Assembly: GCA_946902875.1 (NCBI GenBank)
Contig: OX336355.1
Coordinates: 18,943,347 to 19,007,346, forward strand
DNA from: Nematopogon swammerdamellus
Lineage: Eukaryota > Arthropoda > Insecta > Lepidoptera > Adelidae
Length of the DNA stretch: 64,000 bases
Reading direction: 5' to 3'
The translations under genes and the position numbers were made by a program. Below are positions 1 to 12,100 of this stretch, one piece after another (position 1 is the first letter of the stretch; each line of letters opens with the position of its first letter). The notes under the pieces are model-generated. The model was not told the DNA's origin. It searched no databases and saw nothing but the letters and a program-made list of their open reading frames with translations.

Positions 1-39
1 ATGTAGCCCACCGTGTCAGCTTCCATAAAAAAAAAAAAA
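1..39 (+). mobile_element. 3' end of a SINE (tail type A) with poly-A
   Basis: The first 39 bases match the end of the SINE at 1304-1624 (atgtagccaaccgtgtcag, then ttccat and an A-run). The rest of the element lies before the window. Only 45 nt remain between its A-run and the Delta exon at 85. Confidence 0.8.
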
Positions 40-84
40 CTGGATCTGAAGCTGATTGTCTAATGTAAAATGTTTATATTTCAG

Positions 85-145
85 GGCACCTTCTCGCTCA
101 TTGTGGAGGCCTGGCACGACACGAACGAGACGTCCCGGTCTGATG
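85..145 (+). CDS. Dl: Delta exon, MNNL domain end
   Basis: A 61-nt exon between an acceptor (tatatttcag) and a donor (gtgagt). It reads GTFSLIVEAWHDTNETSRSD and leaves one base that completes a GAC codon with the next exon. The GTFSLIVEAWHDTN string is a hallmark of the Delta N-terminal (MNNL/C2-like) module. It begins only 45 nt after the A-tail of a SINE. Confidence 0.93.
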
Positions 146-3100
146 GTGAGTCCCATTCTACCTTTATACTCTTCACATAGCCCGAAGACACACTCACCGG
201 AATTTACGGCCGTAATTACCCGGCCGGAGCTGAATAGCGGTCTCTCCCTCTATGCGCGGTGGGTGACACACTTGTGCCGATTCTCGTCCCATACAATTTA
301 ACGCCGCAGTCTGTCTCAAAACCCGGCCAGTAATTCTGGTGAGTGTGTCTTCGAGCATACTTTAATCATCTGAGTACGAGATTGTTACTTACACTGTCAA
401 TCTTACTGACAGTTCATCGGCACCTATTGCTCTCTGAATCTCATCGATGGCATTCTGACATTTCCTGACTGAACCTTTTAATGGAGGTCTTGCGCGTCTT
501 GCGTACGAGTACATTCAAGTTTAGGATTCTGTTTTAGAGAAAGTCGACCGACTCCGCCATACTCCATAGATCGATATTCATGAAAGAGTATTTGTTAAAT
601 GCTTTAAACATGTTTTAAGTTCTTCATTACACACTTAAATAACCAGCTTATGAATCAAAGAATCTCAAAAAATCTCAACTCCCTATCTTAGTTCAACGTC
701 GCGTATAAATGTAAAATTGAATTTAGCAGGAGGCCACACGCTCTCTTCAAAATGTCGGGAGTACCTAATGCCTAATGAAGGCTTCATTTGGGCATACAAT
801 AAGAGATTCCTCGCGCGTCGCGGTGCCGGCTCTTTATACACAAATTCACTTTAATTCTGGTGGTTTATCGCACCCGGCATGTAATGGGGGGAATATGAGA
901 ATGTCCATATTATCACATCGTGGAAGCTCACAAAAATGTTCCCAGGCCCAGTCCGCTTAGCGTTCGAGACACGCCGCGCGCGCGTGATGCCACTGCTGAT
1001 TCAGCAGACAATGTGTGAATGTACTATGTACAGACCACTCCGCTACACGACCCGGCCAACCGCCGCTAAACTCGCGTTTAGTAGGAAACACCGGCAAGTA
1101 TGCAAAGCGACTCACATTCGGCTCTAGCAGATAAAATCCGGCGAAACCATCTACATTTCACAACATGGTGCTCGTCAAAAGCGTACCAAACGTTTTCTTA
1201 GTTGAATTCTTTCTACTTTTCAATTTCCTAATTTTGGAAAGGCTGTTTCACCATCTTAAAAGTTCAAAAAGTTTAAATTAAGCACAGACATCCCCAACAA
1301 CAGTACCGTATGGGGCCGGTACTTTAAAAGAATAGCCCCACTGCATCTCTCCACGTGTATGTCGTAAAAGGCGACTAAGGAATATGACTCCCTTCTTATA
1401 TTACTAGGTGGTAGGGTTTAACCCGCCCGGGTTGGTACCACCGCACTGAATGAAAGGTCGGTCGAAACGGCTATGTAAATAGTTCGTGTTTTCCGTCCAG
1501 TTCAGTGTAGCCTACACGACCGAAGGGAAGCACTGACATGTCATCAAGTTCATCCGGTGTTATGGGCTGACATCACGGATGCTGTAGGTAATGTAGCCAA
1601 CCGTGTCAGTTTCCATAAAAAAAAGACAGGCAGAAGCTTCAAAAGCTTATTTATAAGTCTACCAAAGCTTCAGAAAGCACACTCCAGAAACCAAAATCTT
1701 ACGGTCCTACCGAATGATATGAAGCGATTTACCAACAGTCTAATACGAACATTCCGGGACAATTCGACAGCGCTGGATCAATACAACGAAATTCGGGCCC
1801 TTACAGCCCATAAACATGTCGGTACAGCACAGTACTGTCTTCCGAACATGCCACATGGCGTGACCGGCCAAAACGATACGCCAAATGAATTGTGTGCCGG
1901 CCCCAACCTTAAATACATCATCGTAATAATTCCGTATCTCTCCCCGCTGCGGACGGCCGCATTCAAATTCCGACGCTGACAAAATATTGTCGACCGTAAC
2001 CCACATACCCGCAACCAGTCCGCCGATCAAATTATTTGTGCTCTTCAGGCAAATCTGACATGTTATTTCGTTCAACCCACATTCACAATTCACAGTTTAC
2101 ATATTCATATTAATGAATGAATGTGAATATGTAAATTGGGAATACGCTAAGACTGGTGAGTGATACAACATAAATTATATAATTTCCAGTCTTCATGAAA
2201 TTACACTACACTCATTAACTAAATTCAGTTAGAAGATACGTAGGACACGATTTCGGGTGAAAGTGTTTTTTTCAAATATCGTTACATTTTATCGAATTTT
2301 ATTATTTGTTCAGTGACTGTATTTTCTCGATATATCTGCTCACTTACCAGATTAGATAGAACTTTGCTAATAAGAAGAAGAGCAAACAGGATTATCATAA
2401 ATTAGTAGCAAACTAAAAAATGCACACATCCACCGCACCGGTCGATGCGAAACCAAACTCCTCCTTCTCCTTAATTAGAGTTTCTTGCTGCATCGACTAA
2501 CATAATTACATATTGTTCGAGGATAAGGAGTCATAATTCAATGATTTCATTAAAAAAATATGAGCCGAGGTGTGTCTATGGAATTCTGTTTAACCTCCCA
2601 AAACCATTAGCCTTCCTCAGTAGATAGGCAGTCGGAGACGTGTTTATACGCTCCCAAGTGGGCGGCTCCAGTCGACCCACCACTACCGAGAAAAGTATCC
2701 AAACAGAAATCTAATCAACGATAATAACAGGTTATACACGCACCATCGCCTCGGCAGCCTCCACTATCGGGAACGCATCTGGCTGTGAACAATTGGGTCT
2801 GCGGACTGTATTTTGTGTCCTAAATTATATTATGTGAGCCTAGTAAGCAATCTGGCTGTGAACAATTGGGTCTGCGGACTGTATTTTGTGTCCTAAATTA
2901 TATTATGTGAGCCTAGTAAGCAATATGACCGAGACGTCCTGCCTAATTTTCGAAGTTTCCCTAAACCCTAGTGAACATAAACAATCAAGTAATTTGAAAA
3001 CTTCGCGAACATCTGCTCTTGCCAAATCTGACATTCTAAAAAGTGATCGCGAAACTCATCAACCGTCCTGAGATGTCGCGTCGGTTGAGGAAGCACAATG

Positions 3101-6100
3101 CAAGAAATTTTTAATTCTGGCTGTGAACAATTGGGTCTGCGGACTGTATTTTGTGTGCTAAATTATATTATGTGAGCCTAGTAAGCAATATGACCGACGT
3201 CCTGCCTAATTTTCTAACTTTCCCTAAACCCTAGTGAACATAAACAATCAAGTAATTTGAAAACTTTCGCGAACATCTGCTCTTGACAAATCTGTCATTC
3301 TAAAAAGTGACCGCGAAAACTCATCATCATCAACCGTCCTGAGATGTCGCGTCGGTTGAGGAAGCACAATGCAAGAAATTTTTAATTCTGGCTGTGAACA
3401 ATTGGGTCTACGGACTGTATTTTATGTCCTAAATTATATTATGTGAGCCTAGTAAGCAATATGGCCGACGTCCTGCTGCCTAATTTTCGAACTTTCCCTA
3501 AACCCTAAACAATCAAGTCATTTGAAAACTTTCGTGAACATCTGCTCTTGCCAAATCTGACATTCTAAAAAGTGATCGAGAAAACTCATCAACCATCCTG
3601 AGATGTCGCGTCGGTTGAGGGAGCACAATGCAAGAATTTTTTAATTTTTATGCATGTCACCTTTCTTAGAAAATATTTCTAAAGAATTGCAACGCACGCT
3701 ATGCGTCTTCAATATATCAAAGATAAACAATGAATTGTTAGATAGTTGAATGAGAAGCGAGTCGACATAAAGGGATTGCCCGACGCGACAATGGAACCCC
3801 ATAGCTGCGCCGGCAATTCCGATCTTGTAGTTAGCTTTATTCTCTCATATTCTTTTGTTAGAAGCTGCATTCTTGCACAAAACCCTGAGGCTGTTCCTTT
3901 GCCCCTGCCCGCGACACCACTCTGCAACACCTGGGGGCAGTAACAGGCCGACCGACCGGCCGACAGCATTTGATCTAATATTTACTTTACCGAACTAGAT
4001 CCATTTTTCGTCGGGCTCTTCATGCGCGTCCAAATACGGGTAGGTTGGTAGATACCATTTAAATTTTTGTATCAATGACAACGGAACGGACTGGTGCAAT
4101 GATCTATTTAGCAACGGATTGTTAGCATAAATATTCATAAAATAATAGATACAATTTAATCTAGGAAGTTTAATTTAAAATAAGTTAACTTTTTCCTTAG
4201 GAAAATCAATTTCATCCACAACACGAATATTTTAATCGGGTCTTGCTCAAGAACACACAACACTTTCATGAAGATTGTGTATGAACCTTAATGCAACTAA
4301 ATGTCTGAACCCCCTATTTTCACGCCGAAAAAAGACGCCGAGGTGAAAAATTGACGGAAGGAAGGTACAATATATGATGTAACAGCGTCGTATCGTAAGG
4401 CGTCCGCAGGATGTGTCCGTTGACAGATGCTGAGCACATGCCGACGCGGAGAATAGGTGGGCACACTTCCCGCGTGTATACAGAGCTTGCACCGACAGAC
4501 ACCCGAGTGCCGTCGTCTGCCTGCCCCTTCCGCACCGCGCACCACCCCCGCACCGTGTCCGATCCGAGGCGAAAGTTCACGGCGACGCGGAGGGTCTTCT
4601 TCGATGGCGGCGATCAGTTTACTCGTACCGTAGCGTGAGCGTGACCAATCTCATGTCGGCTTCGCGAGGACTGCGCAATAATTAGCGTTCCACATGCCCC
4701 GATCCAATCGCAGATCCATTTCCCATATGAGGACGAAGGCGCTCTAAAGGTTCGCGGCTAACACCATCGACGATGACAAAGCCAGACGACATTACCGGAC
4801 AAGCAGGCGCCAGTACACTTGCGCATCAAGTGTACCGGCCGCAATTTAAGCTTTTCATACACTAAGTACGCGCTTAATAAGCAACGCAAGCCGTGGACGG
4901 GATGGCGACAAAGACGGCTCGCCCATAAGGTGTGCGGTCGATAAATTAATGCGAAAACTAATGGCCTACCCATTGCATAATTAAACAATCAACAAACGGG
5001 AGATCCATTACCGGAATGGAGAACAAACGTGACATACATAATTTGAACTTGCAAAAATAAAAGCGCATTATGCTTCGCTGTGCAGAAAAAGAGCGTGTGA
5101 AATGTTGTGATAACAGATTTTGCGGTGCTTCGGTGTGCAATTACGAGAAACCTGCTCCGGAGCGAACCGGACCAGTCGCTCCTCCGCGCCCGCCGCCCGT
5201 CTCTTCTCCTCGGCGAGCCAAATTATCTGTGCCGATTGGTCGACGAGCCTCCATCGCGGCCCGAGGCGCTCGCTCGCTAGCTACTGCATCGCACTATGCC
5301 TCCAAATGTTTTGACATTACAAGACGCCTTCCTCGAGCGCCGCCTCGGCCGGAGCCGTCGTCGCCTCCGCTTCAATTGTGGCCGTTCCTAGCGCGATTAA
5401 ATCTTCGACTCTTATCTGGAATGACTCCGCCGAGGTTCACTTCTTTTATGGCGTCTTCTTTGTAAAGTCGATCGACATTTTCGAGACAAAGATCGAACAA
5501 GCTCTAACTGTGTGCGAGAACACAGCGCTAGAAAGGCAAACATCGTCGGCGACGCAGTGCTTATATTTGTGATTCGTTTCACGATTTGCTAAAAGACGAC
5601 GATCTTTCGTAACGCGACTATTACAGCTCAGCCAAGCGCCTGAATCGTGTTCCGCCACGTCTGTAGGTCCAATTTTGACACGAAAGTTACGTCCGACACG
5701 GAGAGGCCCTCCGAAGACATCGCGCGCCGCTCGACGGCAACGCGAAAATCCGACCGACTCTTGCGAAATCAGCTGCATTTGCGGGATACTCGAGGCGGAA
5801 CGAAAATGCCCATTTTCTCACAAAACAATAGCACCTTAAACCGACGCGCGAGGCCGGTGTCGTACACTTACGCGAAATTCGCAATTCTCCTCATTACCTT
5901 AATTGCACTCCCGTCTTTATTATTGGAACGGGTAAAGTGCATTGTTTATCCTCTCGGCCGCGATCCGCTCCTTGATAATCGGCCATCTTGCCGGTGTTTA
6001 GACTCCCTTTTGAACGCGTCTTCGACGAGCCACTCGCATTTGAATATGAATGCATCGGTCTCCGGCGCGCGTCACTCGAGTTAGAGTGGACAGTTTTACA

Positions 6101-9100
6101 AACAAAGACAAGCAAACTGTCCTCGGCCGATTGTGTACACAGTCCATTCCATTCATGAAATTCCGTTTCCCACATAGTGCGCTCGCGGCGACGGCGACGC
6201 GACGCAGACCCGTCTGACAGGTGTAGCTGTGCCCTCCTCCCCCGCTCCGCGCCGCCGCCGCCCGCACCGCACTTCCTCTTCGACCATCCCTCCGCCGCTA
6301 ATTACTGCATCTCTCGTCCGCTTTGACGGCTATTAAAAGTCGGGAGATGAATTTAACGACATCTACTCCCTCGGTGCGATCTTACCGGCTGCGGCCGCAG
6401 CGGTGCGGGCGGCGGCGCGGTGCGTTGTGATGAGCGTGCCTCGACCCATTGCGCTCGCCCGCCTGCCGGGTCGACGAACCGAGTTTCGCGAACGCAGCCG
6501 CGGGGAGTTGGCGATTAGAAGTCGCCACGCGATTCCACATCCTGAACCGCCGCAGGTCTTCCGATCGATTTCGGTTTCGTCGGCACATTTCACTGACTCA
6601 CCTCAACAACGGTGCTATGAAAGAGAACATAATTACTCCCGACTTCATTACAGACGATCCAATTTGGAGATAAACACGAAATCACGAGCGAGCACCAGAG
6701 CGGGTACGGGTCAACGGTACGTAGTAGGAGTGCGGGCGCTACGCTCTCGGTTCTGTTGTCAATGTTGCGCTGCAGTGCAGCGCGAGTGGAGGAGCCGTAG
6801 ATAAACGAGAGCGGCGCGACTCAACATCCGGTGGCCATGTTTTATTGATCGATCGATCATCGCTCGTCGGAGCGGGCGGAAGCGACTCACCCTGCCGCCG
6901 CACCGCCTCCGCCGCCGACCCCGCGCGCACGGGGCTGAAGCTGGCGTGTCGTGGCGTCGCCGTCGGACTGAGGGCTCGGGGTGGCTTGCATGCGGATGGC
7001 GTGCGTGTTCGTGGCTCCCGTCCGCCCGTCTGTCCGTCCGCTGCTCTCGTGCACGATCTAAAACGGCTCCCGTTCACCAATTTTCGCAATCGCGTGCGGC
7101 TTCCGAAGCAGATGTCGGTTAAAGCGCTTTCCAAAATTCAACGTTTAAATTAAAAACATCCGGCGCATATCGTCCGCTGGCGAAATTATCTACGCCTTTT
7201 ATTTTTGTATCTGCGGCGTTTGGCGGACGGATTTATTCGGGCCGGTTTATTTGTTGACCTCTGCCTCCCCGTAATTACACGTTATCTCGGTGCATCGCCT
7301 TCGGCCGCCTCACGTAGCCCGCGTTACGGATGCCCGGCGCCTTTTTTATTAGACCCGTATTATTTATTTGTGAATCGGAATTACATTAATAGACTCCGAT
7401 AGGCTACACCTTCATTTAATATGGCCGGCGACTCCATATCGCCTCGGTAATGATTCGGTTGGGCGACTGTAATTTTGGAGGCGCGGGAACCTCTCGCTTT
7501 CGGCCCTTTCTACGGAGCTAATCTGTTCTAACGATTTGCATAATTTACACAAAGGGCACCGAAATCAAAACCGTCGCCGTAAAGCATTTGCAATTTTCCT
7601 GCAAATTGCTCCGCAAGATGGCGGCGCTGAATCATCCAAGTGCACGGTTGCCATAATTCTCGCGGCGGCGGTGCGGCGCGCGACGCAGCAGCAGGCTGCC
7701 TGCACTGCATCAGCGGCGGCCGTTGCGCTTAAATTGCAGCTTCAAATTGCGTTCCCACACGTCATTTTCTAATTTCCTCAGCGGGTTGCTGTCGGTGCGG
7801 GGCGCAGCGGTAGCGGGCAGGCACTCCACTGTCTGACTGTCTCCGCCTGCTTTTAATTGATCATTCTTAGAACTGGCATTTTTCTTATTTCACGTGTGGC
7901 ACGAGGTGCCTGCGTACGTGTGTGCCGGTTCTCGATATTCAATTACGCTCCGGTATCAAGATAAATTAATATTTATGGCCGCTTGATTATTTTCATAACA
8001 TAAGGCGCTCATGCTGCCCGGCTCCGGCCGCTCCTCCGCCGCCGCCATGCCAGTGCTACGCTGCGCCTGCGCAGCGTTACTTTACGCATTTTATCTCGCA
8101 TAGATTTATTGCTTAGATACTATCTGCGTGTAACATTACATCGTATCGTTAAATCACGCGTGAATTGTTACTTAGCGTACGAATTCGAATGACCAGCGTC
8201 GAATGTAATTCCATTATTATATTACCATCTGGTTCTCCAAATTTGACTCGTGACTATAGCGGTGATAAAATTGTAATTTGTCGATACCCAGTTAGCAACG
8301 AACCAGAATCGCAGCGACGACGGACGGAACGCAACATTAAATGCGGCAGAGGCCGCGCAACGTTTCGAGTCGAAACAAAGAGTTAAAGAAGCGGCCAGCC
8401 AACATTGAACGAAATTAGTAGGATCGATCGTCTTTGTTTTGTTTCGGCGTCTCGTTTAATTTTATCTCCGTCAGATTACCAGGCCCTCAGGAATGTAAGG
8501 AGAGAATCCCGACTCCTATCCCGCGATAACACAACACGACTAAAAAGCCTCGTACACGACGAATAAATAACGCTACGGCAAACTGGTCCCGAGTCGGCAG
8601 TCGGCAGTCGGTTTCTCAGCGAGGCGTCTCCCGCTGCTGGGTAGGTTGAGTAGAGTATATTCCCCTCCTTTGATGAATGTGGACTTTTTTCACCTCGGCG
8701 TATGAATCTCGACATTCCGCTGTTGTGCTCGGGGATGTTTTCGTAATCCGCCGGCGCGGTCAGTTCTTGTGCCTCCGTTTCTAGTTATGTCACATGGATA
8801 ATGATCGCGCAACCGATACTGGCTATTTGCAGCGCCACTAATACTCTGACGACGGAATGAGTTCTTGCTTTTGCATATAATTTTACGTACGGCATACTTG
8901 AGAAAATAGAAAACATGAAACTTCTAGATTTCGTAGTTGCTTTCCAATCTCATTCTTTATTTTTGAGCTATCTTAATTAATAATATCTTAAATCTGATAT
9001 AAAACCTTAATATCAGTTTTGTCAGTAAATCTATGTTTCCAATGTCTTTATTTTCTCTTCATGCAGCAACTATTACTCATTAATTAAGACAAACTAAACG

Positions 9101-12100
9101 GTTTTTTGCACGTTTCAGACACCCTAATCGCGCGGATGACGAAGCAGAGCATAGCGGACGTCGGCGGACCTTGGGTGGAGGACGAGCAGCGGTGGAGCAG
9201 CATGCGTCTGAAGGTGTCATACCGGGTGACCTGCGCACACAACTACTACGGCCCAGGCTGTGAGGTGCTCTGTCGGCCGAGGGACGACGCGTTCGGCCAT
9301 TACACCTGCTCGCCCAACGGAGAGATCGTCTGCAAAGCCGGTTGGACGGGCGACTACTGCTCAAAACGTGAGTTTACACACATCCACCCACTGAACAGTG
9401 CATCCACCCAATCGACATTGACGGACACAGATCTTGTACTTTTGGAACGCGACTAATTAGAATGAAAGTCTGGATCGCTTCCGGCATTGAACGCATCCGA
9501 TTAGGCGCGTTTGAAAAAGGAACGTCCGGCAGAGAATCTGATGTTTGATTTGGTGAATTATTATTGGGAGACGATTTGAATTTAGAACGAAGATCAAATG
9601 CTGGCGTACTTTTTCTTCGACTTGTTTTGTATTCATAATATTCACTGACTACGCTGGTTTAACAGTTCAATGTCAATTTCTCTTATATATGTCGCGTATA
9701 ATTTTGGCGTTGTGTGCAGCTTCGAGCGCCCTTGTTTGTATAATATGTCAGCGTGTGAAACAATTCGCCTCTTCCTCATTAAAGCGTTTTAGTCCACATC
9801 TGACAGACGCGACCCGGGGTCCAGTCCGCACTTCCTTTCATAAACTTCGTAATTAATATGGCCGGCCCTGTGTGTGTTCTGTGGGTGTGTTGTCCGAGTG
9901 GCCGCGTGTACAGCGCACGTTTGCTTCGTGGAAGTGTGCGCGCATACGTTTACCCCGTAGTGTGCGCAGACGCAGACGAGCATCGCCAGTCATGGGAATC
10001 CGATCAATTATATAATTACTTTCATCTATCAATAACTTTACAAGTTTATCGAGTGTCCTGCCGAGCCATTCACGTGTTCACGGATGCTGCGGTCTCTCGA
10101 ATCCACGTTAATTGTGCTTCATTTGCATTTTAATAGCGAGTTATCGTTTGAGTTACAAATGTCTCGTGAGCGAAATGTGCCTACTGTGCTCTTATCCGTC
10201 GTAAATTTTCTTAGTTTCGACCAATTAGTGAGATACAAGTAATTTAATAACCAGTTATGTTAATATTGCGTATGGAACACTAGTATTTCCTGTCTGTGGA
10301 TCTTTAAACTTTTTAGTTCATTTGTTAATGGTCTACGCTCTTTATGCGATAATAATTAATTGGGTGTTGATTCTCTCCAAAAATGAATAAATTAACATAC
10401 AAATTTGGCGTATTCTCGTAATGATATCAGTTGGAAGCCAAATTAAGAAGAGAACTTGTCGAATATTAACGTCGATTATGTTCGAAAGTTGCAAACTGAG
10501 TTCAAAATACGCCGCGCGCATCAGCTGCACAAAGGATCTGTGATCTGGTTCACACTACCCGGGGAAGCATCGTCAGACTAGTAGCTAGCGGCAGCCTTAC
10601 CTTACCTACACCACCTCCATTTCCACGTGACACTAACAACATTGAGCCTTTTCATTGGACTTTCCAAAACAATATCTCCCACGCAAATATTTAAAAGAAA
10701 ACTATTTAAAGTACCGACCCCACTCAGTACAGTTGTACTGTGTGATCGGGTCGATCCTTAAAAAGAATAGCCCCACTGCATCCCTCCCTTTGCATGTCGT
10801 AAAAGGCGACTAAGGTATAAGGACAAGATCCCGTGTATAAGGGCGACAGGCTAGGCGGTATCTTCGGAAGGGCATTGGCACGGCTCTTCCACCGAGTCAT
10901 GCAGCAGGTGGGTCTTCGTGCCTTACCTGCTGCTTGATAGTTATCTTGTCCGAATACTTTGCTAAACGTGGTGGTCGGTGTTGTGCTGTAATTTACTAGT
11001 GTACTTGCAGCACAACACCGATTACTCTGCTTACCCAGATTGTCGGGATACAGCGTGTGTTAATAAACCGGCCAAGTGCGAGTCGGACTCGCGCACCTAG
11101 GTTTCCGCATCACAAAAAAAACACGTTTCTTCTATGGGGACCCGCCTTAATTTTTGACCTTTTCTATATTTTATTATTTGTTGTTATATCCACCATAAAT
11201 AACACATATTCTGTGAAAATTTCAACCGGCTACCTATTACGATTCCAAAGATACAACAGTAGGGCAGATAGACAGACAGACGGTGTAGGCTTAGTAATAG
11301 GCTTCCGTACAGGATACGGAAACCTAATAATGTAATTCTCCACAAAATTCTGCAAGTTTTTAGTAAGCAATAAGTATGTATTTCCCGAGGCCGCAAACAT
11401 CACGGCAAGACGGAAGGTTCAATATCATATTTATTAAAAAAAAATACGATAAAATTACTTCGTTCTTTATTCTTATTACACGGTTCAGTGCCATCTTTCA
11501 TCAGCTGTAATTTCTTTCCTCTTCTGTGCTCGCTGATAAACATCAACTCAACTGACTTTCCTGCCGGTGACATTTACCATAGATATATTTTTTTTATGTA
11601 ATGGGGTATGGGTGGCTGAGTCAAAGGGGCCAAAGCACATGCTCCGACCAGCCAATATCACCTCCGAGAAGGTAGGTGCCATACCGGAGACTTCCCTTGA
11701 TTGCTTTTATGGAGACTTGCTGGATTGGATTTATATCAGCGCGTTGTTTATGGAACCTGACATATCAAAAAAATAAAATAAAAAAACGTTTATTAAACCA
11801 AATAAAATACGCATTAATTAGTAGTATCTGTCCTCTACACTAGTCTAGGCAGACTGTGTCGTAGGTAATATTTTGGGTGTGCGGGTAAATTTTAATCGAG
11901 ATTATCAGATAAATAACAGACCAAATTAATAAACACAACTTATAAATAAAAGATTTCCTCTATAGTGGCCAAACACATCGTCCCTAGGACGGACGCAGCA
12001 TTCCCCCTCTGAATGGCGATAGAAACACGCTGACGGGAAAATGCGGCAGCTCGCCGGTCACCTGAACATTCTATTAAATTGTTTTCCAATTTTGCGGGTA

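Larger units (their letters stand above)
146..9118 (+). other. Dl: Delta intron 1 (large, with regulatory-looking GC-rich core)
   Basis: A 9.0-kb intron without a supported gene. It holds a SINE (1304-1624), a tandem repeat (2778-3640) and a largely repeat-free GC/CpG-rich stretch at about 4.4-8.1 kb that looks like conserved regulatory DNA rather than transposon debris. Matches to the Su(H) site YGTGRGAA occur on the minus strand at 6167-6174 and 7752-7759. The short open frames in the GC-rich part show no protein family features. Confidence 0.6.
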
